In this document: positions 7,432 to 16,230 of the stretch, piece by piece
Layout: every line of letters starts with the position of its first letter
Position numbering within the stretch: the first letter of the stretch is position 1
From: Aestuariispira ectoiniformans
GTDB lineage: Bacteria > Pseudomonadota > Alphaproteobacteria > UBA8366 > Aestuariispiraceae
NCBI RefSeq assembly: GCF_025136295.1
Contig: NZ_CP062788.1
Span: 1,891,001-1,955,000 of the forward strand
Reading direction: 5' to 3'
DNA: 64,000 bases
The notes under the pieces: model-generated
Databases searched by the model: none
The model's input: only the letters and a program-made list of their open reading frames with translations
What the model was told of the DNA's origin: nothing
Translations under genes and position numbers: made by a program

Positions 7432-8352
7432 ATGATGTCCGGGCATGTTTCCGAGAAGGATCTCGTCATCGAGTTCATGAAGGGTTGCACCGTGGAGGTT
7501 ACTCCCGGGGGAGCGTCCAAGATTGAGGATTTTCGTGAAATCCTGCGGCCGGATACGACGGTTTATGTCACCTTCCTGCCCGGTTCCGATTTTGCCGATA
7601 CGGTGAAGACGGTAAAGCGTCTGCGGGAAGAGGGGATGAACCCGGTTCCGCATTTTGCGGCGCGCTCGATCCCGTCGAAGGTTTTCCTGGAAGACAACCT
7701 GAAGGCTTTGCAGGGTGAAGTTGGTGTTGAAGAGGCCCTGCTGATCGGCGGTGGTGTCGACAATCCGGTTGGCGAATTCCATTGCGCCATGCAGGTTCTG
7801 GAACTGGGTCTGTTCGAAAAATACGGTATTAAGAAACTGGGCGTCGCGGGTCATCCGGAAGGCAGCCCGGATATTCCGCCGGCGGAAGTTTCCAAGGCAA
7901 TCCGTGAGAAGAACGCATTTGCGAAGAACACGGATATGGACCTCTATATCGCAACGCAGTTCTGCTTCGAGGCAGCGCCGATCCTGGAATGGGACCGCCG
8001 TATCCGTGAGGAAGACGGCAACGAACTGCCGATCCACATCGGTATTCCGGGGCTGGCAACGATCAAGACCCTTATGAAGCATGCCCAGGCCTGCGGCATC
8101 GGCGCTTCCATGCGTGTTCTGACCCGTCAGGCGGCTAATATTGCCAAGCTGATGACGGTGCGCCAACCGGACAAACTGGTCCGTGACCTGGCCCTGGCAA
8201 AGGCAAAAGACCCCAGCATCGGCATCAAACAGTGTCACCTCTATCCGCTGGGCGGTCTGCGCAAGTCCGCTGCCTGGATGTATGCCGTTCTGGATGGCGA
8301 GTTTGAAATGGACAAAAAAGGCGGGTTCAAGGTTAACGTGGAAATCAAATAA
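7432..8352 (+). CDS. metF: 5,10-methylenetetrahydrofolate reductase (MetF-like)
   Basis: A 306-aa FAD-dependent TIM-barrel protein of the MTHFR family. Signatures are RPDTTVYVTFLPGSDF, PVPHFAARSIPS, EALLIGGGVDNPVGEFH, GVAGHPEGSPDIPP and YIATQFCFEAAPIL. It interconverts methyl-THF and methylene-THF. As last gene of the MeTr/activator unit it may run in the oxidative direction, passing demethylation-derived methyl groups to C1 oxidation; that is inference. Two consecutive ATGs (7432, 7435) follow GAGGAG. A perfect-palindrome terminator ends the unit. Confidence 0.9.
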   Translation: MMSGHVSEKDLVIEFMKGCTVEVTPGGASKIEDFREILRPDTTVYVTFLPGSDFADTVKTVKRLREEGMNPVPHFAARSIPSKVFLEDNLKALQGEVGVEEALLIGGGVDNPVGEFHCAMQVLELGLFEKYGIKKLGVAGHPEGSPDIPPAEVSKAIREKNAFAKNTDMDLYIATQFCFEAAPILEWDRRIREEDGNELPIHIGIPGLATIKTLMKHAQACGIGASMRVLTRQAANIAKLMTVRQPDKLVRDLALAKAKDPSIGIKQCHLYPLGGLRKSAAWMYAVLDGEFEMDKKGGFKVNVEIK

Positions 8353-8377
8353 CCTGAACGACCTTGGAATTGCGAAG

Positions 8378-8405
8378 CGCCGGTCAATTGACCGGCGTTT
8401 TTCTT
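8378..8405 (+). terminator. Terminator of the MeTr-activator-metF unit
   Basis: A perfect 20-bp palindrome (CGCCGGTCAATTGACCGGCG, 8378-8397) is followed by TTTTTCTTTT. It lies between the convergent metF and ABC-protein genes. Confidence 0.9.
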
Positions 8406-8443
8406 TTGTGTCCTATGCTCCGGAAAATTGCCGGCGGGATTGA

Positions 8444-11400
8444 TTATTCCTTGTCCTTGGCGGCGTTCAACTCGCTCGTGGTGTTGATCAGCCGCTGGCT
8501 CAGGTCGCGCGTCATATGGAAAGAGAAGTTGGCGTCGTGACGGGCCAATTCCGTGAAGACCTCCTTGTTCAGTTTCAGGGCCGTCAGGTCTGTTTCGGCG
8601 CGGATGGTCGCCGTGCGCGGCGTATCGCAGAGCAGCGCCAACTCACCGACAATCTGGTTTTTGCCCAGTTGGAAGAGGACATTCTCACCATGCTCGTCCG
8701 ATTCCAGGATAACGTCGGCCTTGCCTTTCAGGATGACATAGGCCGCATCGCCGTCGTCGCCCTGACGGAAGAGGTCTTCGCCCGCCTTGTAGGTTTTGCG
8801 TTCGGCGGTAAAGGCCAGCAGCTTGAGCCGGTTGGGGTTAAGTTCCGAGAAGAGGGGCAGACCCTGTAGAATCTGGGCCTCGCTGCCCATGCCTGCGCGG
8901 CCTTCCTGTTCGATCTCCTCCACATGTTCGCGGGTGTCGCCTTCGACGCTGACCCGCCCGTTTCTAAGCTCCAGATGCTGCTCGTAGGGCAGGCCTTCCG
9001 GCACGCTGTCGGTGATCCACAGGATTGTCGCGCCATCGGTAATCCTGCGCAAACGACCCATGATCCGTTTCCGGCCCTCGCTATCGAGACTGTTGAGGCC
9101 GTCATTGACAATCAGAAGATCGGGACGTTTCAAAAGATTGCGTGCCAGGCCCAGTTTCTGGCGCTGGGCGGAGGTCAGCCGTGCACCATTGATGCCGACT
9201 TCGAATTTCAGGGCTGTCCTGATCACAGTGTCGCGCAGGTCCTCGTCATTTGTAATGACTTCCAGCGCTTCCATGATCCGCTCTTTGGCTTCTGCGCGGC
9301 CATAGGCGATGCTGCCGAACAGGATGTTTTCCTGGATGCTGAGGCCTTCGTTGTAATGTTCCGGGTCAAAGGGTTGAACTTCCGTGCCCATCAGTTCCGC
9401 ATAGTTTTCATGCAGGTCCTTGCGCAGGGTGACAATGCGCGTTTGCATGCGATTGTCGATCAGTCCGAGGCGATGCCGTTGCGGGATAATTTTGAACGGC
9501 AATCCCAGCAAGGGCTCGCATTCGGACGGGCTGAGGCTGTCCAACCCGGATTTCTTGACCTTGGAAACGAGCAGTTTCAGGTCCGGCAACGTGTCTTCGT
9601 CAACAAAGCTGAATTGCTCGAAGAAGGGATGGCCGGGGGGAATGTCCTGGAATATTTCGACCATCGTTTCCGCACAGCGCCGCCCGATTGCGAGGAATTC
9701 AGCCATCATGCCATGTTTTTCCACCAACCCCATGATGATCGGGTTGGAGGCGAGGTTCTCCGTTTGGAAGCGGTCGGCGAGAGCACGGCCGAACAGGATA
9801 TTTTCCGCCAGCGTCGTATAATCGTTGTAGGCGTCGAAATCATAGCTGCGGACCAGGTCCGACAGGCCGTGATCCTCAAGATAGCGGCGCATGCGCCGAC
9901 GGGCAGACAACGCACCTTCCGACAGTTTCAGATTTCGGTCCGGATCGGCTGTCTGGCGCAGCCCCAGGGCAAAGAGGTCGTCATCCAGCTCTACGGCTTT
10001 GAGTATCTCAACCGTACGGTTTCTCAGGCTTTCGTAATCTCTTACCCCTGCAAGGTCATAATTCGTCCAGTCCAGTCGGTCGTTATGGACGCTGTTGCCT
10101 GCAACCTCTGCCTCTTCGATCTCCTCTTCCCGTGAGGAATCGAGGTCGGTCTCCTGGGGGATACTTTGATAAACCCCCATGTAGAGGTTTCTGGCGATGC
10201 TGGTATTGAAGAAAAGCGGGGTGGAGGGCTGGTAACCGATCCTTTGCCCGGTCACGGATTCGGGCAGTTCCGCCATGTCATGGCCATTTGCGGTTAACTT
10301 GCCGCGTGTGGGGCTTTGTAGCCGACAGGTGATCTTGGCCAGCAGATCACGCCCTGTACCCGACGCGCCGGTAAGCAGCGTGGTCGTTCCGGGTTTCAGG
10401 GTAAAGGCGACATTATCGAGGATCAGCATACCGTCGTGATCGGCGTAGCTGAGCGATGTTGCCTTTACTTCTCCGTCCAGGTGGGGCACCGGCTGGGGAA
10501 TATCGAGCAGTTGTTCGCGCGACATCATGCCATCCGGAATGAACTGGTCATGAATCTGTTCGTATTTGATCCGGGCGTCGGCCAGGCGCTGATAATAGTT
10601 CAACAACTCCCGCCAGGGTGCGGACAGGTCCTTATAGGCGGCAAGTGCGGCGACGAGCGCGCCCAGGGTCAGGTCTCCGCCGGTCAGGACAAGATACCCG
10701 CCGATGAGATAGAAGAAGTAAGGGGTGAGCTGTCCGATGAAGTTGTTGAGGAACTTCATGAAGAACTTGCGTTGGTAGATCTCGAAGCGGACCCAGAAGA
10801 TATCGCCGAGGCGATGGGAGAAGTCCGCTAGGGTGTATTTGGCGTGATCCTGCGCGTGCACTTCCTCAATGCCGGAAATGACCTCTCCCATACGATTGGA
10901 GAGGGATCGCACATGCTTCACCCGTTCCTTGCCCAGAAGATTGATCTTCCGCTGCAGCTTGGGAATTATATAGCCCTGGATCGGAATGGCCGCGAATGCG
11001 GCGGCGCCCAGAAAGGGGTCCTGGACGAACATGAAGAACATGATGGTCAGGAAGGTACCGCCCTGGAAGGCGATCAGGGCGAAGGCATCCCCGAAGAAGC
11101 CGCCCAGAGGCTCGACCTCGGCGGACACCATCGTGACGATTTCCCCGCCCGACAGCTTCTGGAACTGTGGCAGAGGAAAGCGCAGGCTTCTTTCCAGCAA
11201 TGTATAGCGCAATCGACGCAGCAGCCGTTCCGACATGACACCCTTGTAGGTGTTGATCCGCATCTTGAAGGCGCCATTGATAAACACCAGTGCCAGAAAG
11301 GCACTGGTCAGGACGAGCAGATATTGGAGTTGGTCCAGCTTGAAGCCGTCGAAGGATATTTCCTGACCCAGGATAACCCAGTTGATGCGCAGGAAATCAA

Positions 11401-11557
11401 CCGTGCTTCGGTCACCACCAATGGCCTCGTTGATGATGGTTTTGGGCAGGTCGAGCGAATAATACAGAAAGGGAAATGAGATGAGGATCAACAGCAGCGT
11501 GGTTATTTGCTGCCGGGCGCTGTAGCGCCAGATATATCTGAAGAGGCTGCGATCCAC
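8444..11557 (-). CDS. ABC-transporter-like protein with degenerate ATPase and C-terminal cyclic-nucleotide-binding domain
   Basis: A 1037-aa inner-membrane protein. Residues 1-330 form an exporter-type ABC membrane domain with about five to six hydrophobic segments. A nucleotide-binding region (about 370-870) carries a long insertion, and a cNMP-binding domain (about 895-1020) includes GEDLFRQGDDGDAAYVILKG and GELALLCDTPRTATIRA. The ATPase motifs are altered: Walker A reads GASGTGRDLL without its Lys, the signature reads LTSAQRQ, and Walker B ends IVND rather than DE. The motif ENILFG occurs twice, suggesting an expanded or duplicated core. ATP hydrolysis is therefore doubtful; a regulatory or scaffolding membrane role is possible. 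It is transcribed alone. Confidence 0.85.
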   Translation of the reverse strand: MDRSLFRYIWRYSARQQITTLLLILISFPFLYYSLDLPKTIINEAIGGDRSTVDFLRINWVILGQEISFDGFKLDQLQYLLVLTSAFLALVFINGAFKMRINTYKGVMSERLLRRLRYTLLERSLRFPLPQFQKLSGGEIVTMVSAEVEPLGGFFGDAFALIAFQGGTFLTIMFFMFVQDPFLGAAAFAAIPIQGYIIPKLQRKINLLGKERVKHVRSLSNRMGEVISGIEEVHAQDHAKYTLADFSHRLGDIFWVRFEIYQRKFFMKFLNNFIGQLTPYFFYLIGGYLVLTGGDLTLGALVAALAAYKDLSAPWRELLNYYQRLADARIKYEQIHDQFIPDGMMSREQLLDIPQPVPHLDGEVKATSLSYADHDGMLILDNVAFTLKPGTTTLLTGASGTGRDLLAKITCRLQSPTRGKLTANGHDMAELPESVTGQRIGYQPSTPLFFNTSIARNLYMGVYQSIPQETDLDSSREEEIEEAEVAGNSVHNDRLDWTNYDLAGVRDYESLRNRTVEILKAVELDDDLFALGLRQTADPDRNLKLSEGALSARRRMRRYLEDHGLSDLVRSYDFDAYNDYTTLAENILFGRALADRFQTENLASNPIIMGLVEKHGMMAEFLAIGRRCAETMVEIFQDIPPGHPFFEQFSFVDEDTLPDLKLLVSKVKKSGLDSLSPSECEPLLGLPFKIIPQRHRLGLIDNRMQTRIVTLRKDLHENYAELMGTEVQPFDPEHYNEGLSIQENILFGSIAYGRAEAKERIMEALEVITNDEDLRDTVIRTALKFEVGINGARLTSAQRQKLGLARNLLKRPDLLIVNDGLNSLDSEGRKRIMGRLRRITDGATILWITDSVPEGLPYEQHLELRNGRVSVEGDTREHVEEIEQEGRAGMGSEAQILQGLPLFSELNPNRLKLLAFTAERKTYKAGEDLFRQGDDGDAAYVILKGKADVILESDEHGENVLFQLGKNQIVGELALLCDTPRTATIRAETDLTALKLNKEVFTELARHDANFSFHMTRDLSQRLINTTSELNAAKDKE

Positions 11558-12020
11558 GATATCGTTCCCTACCTATACTGTAACCCGGACTTCAGGCCTG
11601 TCGGGCCCGCGACTGGATATGGCCGTCTAATTTTTGTTAATGCCAATCAGCGGAGGCCACTATGGCGAAGCCGATCAAGCCGTGCGATTTGATGGACACT
11701 TCCATATAGACGTTCCTATCTGTTTTTTAAGGGAAAAATGACGATGTGGGCAAAAGTTATGCCCTCTCGTTCCCTGCACTGGATAGTCGGCCGCAGTTTG
11801 GTTAGGCCGCAATTTCTGATTTTCCCCAAGCATGCCCTCATTGTGATGGAAAATTATCGCGCTGCCAATTGCTTAAAACCACTGGTCGATCCAGGCAATG
11901 GGCTGACCGTGCCGGCGAAGGCGTTTGATGTCAAAGCCTGTAAATTGCCTTATGATTGCCTTATCTCCGCCCGGATTCAGCCCGGCAACAACGCTATACA
12001 GCGCCGCCGGATTGAAAGTG
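11558..12020. other. Intergenic stretch, no convincing gene
   Basis: 463 bases between divergent units. A 15-codon frame (11662-11709, MAKPIKPCDLMDTSI) has a good GGAGG ribosome site, and a 98-codon frame (11738-12034) follows AAGGGAAAA. Neither shows recognisable protein features, and the longer one overlaps the small membrane-protein gene. The 15-codon frame could be a leader peptide. I cannot support more. Confidence 0.4.
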
Positions 12021-12173
12021 ATGCGAATGAGTAAACACGTTGTAGCCGTATTGATGTTGGTTTTGGTGGCCTCTGCTTTGGTGCTGCTGGGGGTGGATAT
12101 ACCGGAATTGCCGAATCATGACGCACCGGCGGTTCATATCATGCCGGACAATCAGGGCATTTTACGCCAATAG
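12021..12173 (+). CDS. Small single-pass membrane protein (hypothetical)
   Basis: A 50-aa frame, MRMSKHVVAVLMLVLVASAL and onward. It has a basic N-terminus, one hydrophobic segment (about 7-25) and a short polar, Pro/Asp/His-containing tail. It would be a membrane-anchored or exported micro-protein. The ribosome site (GAAAGTG) is weak, and either ATG 12021 or ATG 12027 could start it. It precedes the MoCF-domain gene by 71 bases. No family is recognised. Confidence 0.45.
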   Translation: MRMSKHVVAVLMLVLVASALVLLGVDIPELPNHDAPAVHIMPDNQGILRQ

Positions 12174-12244
12174 ACTGAGAGTACTTTTCACCACCGTTTC
12201 AGCGCACTAGACTAGTGTCGCAACAGCGGTAAACGGGTGAAATA

Positions 12245-13030
12245 ATGGCACAGTCTCAGAGTTCGGATTCAGTTGTCTCGGCGGCCTTGATTATTATCGG
12301 CAACGAAATCCTGTCGGGGCGTACGCAGGACGGAAATCTGGCTCATATCGCACAGAAACTGGGAGGTATCGGGGTCTCCATTCGTGAAGTCCGGATCGTT
12401 CCCGATATCGAAGCGGAGATCATTGATGCCGTGAATACCCTTCGTGCGAAGCATGACTATGTTTTCACAACCGGTGGGATCGGCCCCACACATGACGACA
12501 TTACCGCAGCATCCGTGGCCCGGGCCTTTGACCGGCCCCTGATCCGGCATCCCGAGGCCTATCGGCGTCTATTAGCCCATTACAAGCAATTGGGGGTGGA
12601 GATCAACGACGCGCGCGCCCGCATGGCCAATACCCCGGAAGGGGCGACGCTGATCGATAACCCAGTTTCCGCCGCACCCGGGTTCAAGGTGGAAAATGTC
12701 CACGTGATGGCGGGCGTGCCCAAGATCATGCAAGCCATGCTGGAAGGGGTGTTGCCGACGCTTGCGGGTGGCGCCAGGGTCATGAGCCGCACGGTTCTAT
12801 GTTCCCTGCCGGAAGGTGAGATCGCAGCAGGCCTAGGGAAAGCCCAGGAAAGCTTTCCGACCGTCGATATCGGAAGTTATCCGGCCTATGCAAAAAACGA
12901 GTTCCGGTTGTCTCTGGTTCTCAGGGCGACAGATTTGCAATTGCTTGACGAGGCAACCGATCGCGTGATTGCCCTGATCGGGGAATTGGGTGGTAAAAGC
13001 GAACTTCTGACGCCTTCCGACGGGAATTGA
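12245..13030 (+). CDS. Molybdopterin-binding (MoCF/CinA N-terminal) domain protein
   Basis: A 261-aa protein with the MoaB/MogA-like fold. Signatures are ALIIIGNEILSGRTQDGN at the start, FTTGGIGPTHDDITAASVA (about 77-95), and a middle motif PGFKVENVHVMAGVPKIMQAM. This stand-alone form lacks the C-terminal deamidase domain of full-length CinA. Stand-alone members are annotated as competence/damage-inducible A family or molybdopterin-binding proteins; the actual reaction (Moco handling or ADP-ribose pyrophosphatase) is unsettled. It is likely monocistronic. Confidence 0.88.
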   Translation: MAQSQSSDSVVSAALIIIGNEILSGRTQDGNLAHIAQKLGGIGVSIREVRIVPDIEAEIIDAVNTLRAKHDYVFTTGGIGPTHDDITAASVARAFDRPLIRHPEAYRRLLAHYKQLGVEINDARARMANTPEGATLIDNPVSAAPGFKVENVHVMAGVPKIMQAMLEGVLPTLAGGARVMSRTVLCSLPEGEIAAGLGKAQESFPTVDIGSYPAYAKNEFRLSLVLRATDLQLLDEATDRVIALIGELGGKSELLTPSDGN

Positions 13031-13223
13031 CGCCGAGTGGCGATTTGAGCTTTCCATAATAAGATTCGCTGCTTAAAAAGCGCATTCTTCGACTGCCGTG
13101 GTTAAAGCACGGGCAGGAATGCGTGTGGCCTTGAAATTGCCGCAATTCTGCCTTGGCCGCTCCTCAGACTGTCGGCATTCCTTGATGACTTCATCAAACA
13201 GATAAAGACAGGGAGTTCCCATT

Positions 13224-13529
13224 ATGGCGCGTCCCCGGCGCATACGATTAGAACGTGGCGATACCCTTGGCGGGACGGCACCGTTGATTCTGCTGAAAAA
13301 AGGAGACGGAAAGCCATTTCGTGAAGGAGAGTTGCGGCGGCGCAGTCGCAAAAACGGCCGTTTCAAAACGAGTACTATTGTCTGGAACGTAGTGATCGTG
13401 CTGTTCCTGGCAGCGGTTGTTGTGGCGCTTTTGGGGCAGGGCAACGGCGAAGGACCGTTTGACCGGCTGATGGGCAATACCGATTCTTCCGTCTTCCCGG
13501 CCGATGAAATGGACTTACCCAAGCCATAA
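13224..13529 (+). CDS. Small membrane protein with basic N-terminus (hypothetical)
   Basis: A 101-aa protein. The first 50 residues are very basic (MARPRRIRLERGD, RRRSRKNGRF). One transmembrane segment follows (TSTIVWNVVIVLFLAAVVVA, about 53-72), then a short acidic tail ending DEMDLPKP. The predicted topology is N-terminus in the cytoplasm. GGGAG precedes the ATG. No family is recognised. It sits between the MoCF gene and tRNA-Leu. Confidence 0.65.
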   Translation: MARPRRIRLERGDTLGGTAPLILLKKGDGKPFREGELRRRSRKNGRFKTSTIVWNVVIVLFLAAVVVALLGQGNGEGPFDRLMGNTDSSVFPADEMDLPKP

Positions 13530-13594
13530 TCGATCTTCTACGAAAACGAGCTTGCAGCCATCCGTCTTCCTATCTATTTTGTGCGCGCTGTCAC

Positions 13595-13681
13595 GCGGGC
13601 GTGGCGGAATTGGTAGACGCAACAGACTTAAAATCTGTCGATCTTTTGATCGTGCCGGTTCAAGTCCGGCCGCCCGCACCA
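13595..13681 (+). tRNA. tRNA-Leu (anticodon UAA)
   Basis: 87 nt including encoded CCA. The acceptor stem GCGGGCG pairs with CGCCCGC. The anticodon stem ACAGA/TCTGT encloses loop CTTAAAA with anticodon TAA. There is a long variable arm (class II) and a T arm CCGGTTCAAGTCCGG. A short stem with seven Ts follows (13715-13741). Confidence 0.97.
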
Positions 13682-13714
13682 GCATTTTGTGCAGACAGTA
13701 AGTGAGTTGGAAGG

Positions 13715-13741
13715 GCGCCATGAAACAGGGGCGCTTTTTTT
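13715..13741 (+). terminator. Terminator downstream of tRNA-Leu
   Basis: A 5-bp stem GCGCC/GGCGC with a ten-base loop, followed by TTTTTTT. It suits termination of the tRNA transcript. Confidence 0.75.
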
Positions 13742-13781
13742 ATGTCGCGGTGGGTAATCGGTGCGGGATACACCGATTGGA

Positions 13782-14027
13782 TCAGTCGGTCACCTTGCCG
13801 TCGGCGACTTTGGTGATGTGAAATTCCAGAATGGCGCTGACAATATCCAGCGTTTCATCCGTATCTCCCAACCGTCCACGGTTTTCCAACTGCTCCAGAT
13901 AAGGTTTCAGAAGCCTTCGGAAGCCTGCGATATCGCGGTCTACGGAACGGTCGGTCATGCTGGCAACAGTGTCGTCTGAAGCCGTTCGCAATTTGTGACC
14001 TAACCCGTAATTGTATTCTTTTGCCAC
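13782..14027 (-). CDS. Conserved-looking 81-aa hypothetical protein
   Basis: A soluble, helical, charged 81-aa protein ending EFHITKVADGKVTD. A GTG start at 14025-14027 lies behind a purine-rich GGGAAGAGAA ribosome site. No domain is recognised. Its upstream region (14028-14200) is AT-rich and probably holds its promoter. Confidence 0.55.
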   Translation of the reverse strand: MAKEYNYGLGHKLRTASDDTVASMTDRSVDRDIAGFRRLLKPYLEQLENRGRLGDTDETLDIVSAILEFHITKVADGKVTD

Positions 14028-14219
14028 TTCTCTTCCCCTTTCTCTTCACCATGTTGGTCAGGGTAAGACTGCCAAAGCGCAGACGCAGCGCATGGTCGTA
14101 AACCATAATTACATACAATTTTAATTAAAATATAGTAATTTCTCCTAAAAGGAGAATCAATTCTTCCAGAGTAGCGTATTATGGTAATCAAATTTATGTG
14201 AGATCACTCGCAAAAAAAT

Positions 14220-14246
14220 AAGGCCGGGGAGGAATTGCCCGGCCTT
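14220..14246 (-). terminator. Terminator of the ABC binding-protein/permease unit
   Basis: Read on the minus strand, a stem AAGGCCGGG/CCCGGCCTT is followed by ATTTTTTTG. It lies 25 bases past the permease stop. Confidence 0.85.
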
Positions 14247-14270
14247 TCAGAATTCCATTGTCATGGATGA

Positions 14271-15233
14271 TTATCGGCGCTCGCCTTTCCCGTAATGGGC
14301 CTCGATCTTGGTTTGTACCAGTTCCAGGCAGATGGAAAGCATCCAATAAACAAGTGCTGCGGTGATCAGCATCTCCAGATGTTTGAACTCGGCGCGGCCT
14401 GCGGTCTTTGCCCGGTAGGTCAGGTCCCAGACGCCTACAACGGAAATTAGGGAGCTGTCCTTCAGCATGGCGATGAACTGGTTGCCGGTCGGTGGAATGA
14501 TATGTTTCATCGCCTGGGGCAGAATGATCTTCCGGAAGGTCATGCGTTTGGACAGACCCAGAGACCAGGCAGCCTCGCTTTGCCCGGCGGGAATGGCCTG
14601 AATGCCTGCGCGGAAAATTTCCGCCATATAGGCTCCATAGCAGGCGGACAGCGCAAGAATGCCGGCGGGAATCGGATCAATGACAAAACCAAGCTGTGGC
14701 AGGCCGATATAAACTAGGTAAAGTTGCATGAGCAGCGGCAGGCCACGAAAAAATGAAATATAGAAAGTGGCGCAGCCGAAGGCGAAGCCGTTGTTGGACA
14801 TACGCGCCAGCGCGCCGACTAAAGCGATGGCACAGGCAATCAGCGTAGCGATTGCTGAAATGTAGATCGTGGTCCATGCACCTTCCAGAAGGAAGGGGAG
14901 TTTCTTCATGATGAAGGCGTAGCTCAGGTCAAAGGACCAGAAGAAAGCCATGAATAATGCAAACAGTTCCGCCCAGGTAACATAGATCTGAAGTTGGCGG
15001 GGTAGTTTGCTAATCGCGAAAACGTTAAGGGTGAATATAGCGCCGAGGAGGAGCCCGGCTGCGAGCATACCGGGAATACCGGCAGCAAGATCGGATCCGA
15101 TAAAGTCGGCGACCACTGTTTCCAGCGCCGTTTGCCGAAAGTCGACCACGGCGAAAAGCGCAGTGGAGATGAGGAGGACGATCAGCCACTTGTTGCGTGA
15201 CTGATCATCCCGAATGTTGGCAAAAGCACTCAT
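14271..15233 (-). CDS. Polar amino-acid-type ABC transporter permease
   Basis: A 320-aa inner-membrane permease of the HisM/GlnP family. The N-terminal extension (about 90 aa) carries two extra hydrophobic segments, and the core follows. The cytoplasmic EAA loop that contacts the ATPase is visible (EAAWSLGLSKRMTFRKIILP), as is GNQFIAMLKDSSLISVVGVWDL. It is encoded 22 bases after the binding protein. No ATPase gene is adjacent, so it must use one encoded elsewhere. Context (BetI-like regulator, 2OG dioxygenase) suggests import of a betaine or N-methylated amino acid. Confidence 0.9.
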   Translation of the reverse strand: MSAFANIRDDQSRNKWLIVLLISTALFAVVDFRQTALETVVADFIGSDLAAGIPGMLAAGLLLGAIFTLNVFAISKLPRQLQIYVTWAELFALFMAFFWSFDLSYAFIMKKLPFLLEGAWTTIYISAIATLIACAIALVGALARMSNNGFAFGCATFYISFFRGLPLLMQLYLVYIGLPQLGFVIDPIPAGILALSACYGAYMAEIFRAGIQAIPAGQSEAAWSLGLSKRMTFRKIILPQAMKHIIPPTGNQFIAMLKDSSLISVVGVWDLTYRAKTAGRAEFKHLEMLITAALVYWMLSICLELVQTKIEAHYGKGERR

Positions 15234-15255
15234 TGCGATAAGCGACTATGCCGGT

Positions 15256-16083
15256 TTATTTCGCAACGGTGTAGTCGAGACCGTACCATTTTTCGGACAG
15301 CTTGCTCAGCGTGCCGTCTTTGCGCATTGCATCGACGAGTTCAGCAAGCTTGGCATCAAATTCCGCGTCGCCTTTGTCCGTGGCGATCGCCAGCGGTTCA
15401 TAGAAAACCGGGTCGCCGACGAGGCGGAACGGGTAGCCGGACTTGATGGCTTCCTGAACCGTCGGCGTTGGCGTCAGTACGGCGTCCAGGCGCTTGCCAT
15501 CTCCCAGGCGCAGGTCGTCGTAGGCGTTGGTATCGGTTTCATAGGTGCGCTTGTCGCCTGCCGTCACCTGATATTCGAACGGCGGCACGCCCTTGGCGTC
15601 GAGAACCAGATTCTTGTCCATATAGAAGTCCGTCGTGCAACCGGCGCAAACACCGATGGTTTTGCCATTCAGGTCAGCAAGGGTTTTCACGGCGGAATCT
15701 TTATGCACGGCGAAGGATGCCGGTGTGTAGTAGTAGACTGCCGGGAAGTTGAGAACCTCGCGACGGGCCTTGGTCGGCGCCATGGAGCCTACGGAAATGT
15801 CCCAACGGCCTTTCCAGTTCCCTGCGGTGATGACTTCCCAGGCGGGCGTGATGATTTTCAGTTCGACCCCAAGGCGTTTGGCGATTTCGCGGCCAACGTC
15901 GATGTCGAAGCCATCCATTTCGTTGTCGTCATTCAGGAAGGACTGCGGCGGATAGGCTGCGTCCGACGACAAAACCAGCGTCTTGTTTTCCAGGACGCGG
16001 TCCAGTGTCGCGCCTGCCATGGCCGATGTAACCGGTGCCAAGGCAATCATTGCCCCCACTAAAAACTTAAGCCCTTTGCGCAT
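15256..16083 (-). CDS. Periplasmic amino-acid-type solute-binding protein (SBP_bac_3)
   Basis: A 275-aa exported protein. The signal peptide is MRKGLKFLVGAMIALAPVTS plus AMAG. The mature part begins ATLDRVLENKTLVLSSDAAYPPQSF, typical of family-3 binding proteins, with GFDIDVGREIAKRLGV and WDISVGSMAPTKARREVLNF. ATG 16083 follows GGGAGAAAGAG; the longer upstream frame lacks a signal peptide. A putative TetR operator (16143-16158) lies 60 bases upstream of the start. The ligand is unknown; a quaternary or methylated amino acid fits the neighbours. Confidence 0.91.
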   Translation of the reverse strand: MRKGLKFLVGAMIALAPVTSAMAGATLDRVLENKTLVLSSDAAYPPQSFLNDDNEMDGFDIDVGREIAKRLGVELKIITPAWEVITAGNWKGRWDISVGSMAPTKARREVLNFPAVYYYTPASFAVHKDSAVKTLADLNGKTIGVCAGCTTDFYMDKNLVLDAKGVPPFEYQVTAGDKRTYETDTNAYDDLRLGDGKRLDAVLTPTPTVQEAIKSGYPFRLVGDPVFYEPLAIATDKGDAEFDAKLAELVDAMRKDGTLSKLSEKWYGLDYTVAK

Positions 16084-16142
16084 CTCTTTCTCCCAATTTC
16101 CCAATACAAGTTCGGTGATCTGGCGTGCAGTTTTCTTATTAT

Positions 16143-16158
16143 TTGTACAACCGTATAA
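16143..16158. promoter_or_regulatory. Putative TetR operator, copy 1 (TTGTAC-N4-GTATAA)
   Basis: TTGTAC, a four-base spacer (AACC), then GTATAA. The two halves are inverted repeats apart from one symmetric position. The same 6-4-6 arrangement recurs at 16923-16938. This copy lies upstream of the solute-binding-protein gene, in the gap after tetR. Confidence 0.62.
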
Positions 16159-16230
16159 TAGTTGACCGAATTGATGCAACATTTGATTCTGCGAAGTGCG
16201 GTATTAGCGTCCGGTTTTTGCTTTTTAGCG

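Noticed and set aside
11738-12034. 98-codon frame after AAGGGAAAA
   Set aside because: Amino-acid make-up shows no domain or periodicity, and it overlaps a more protein-like small membrane frame.
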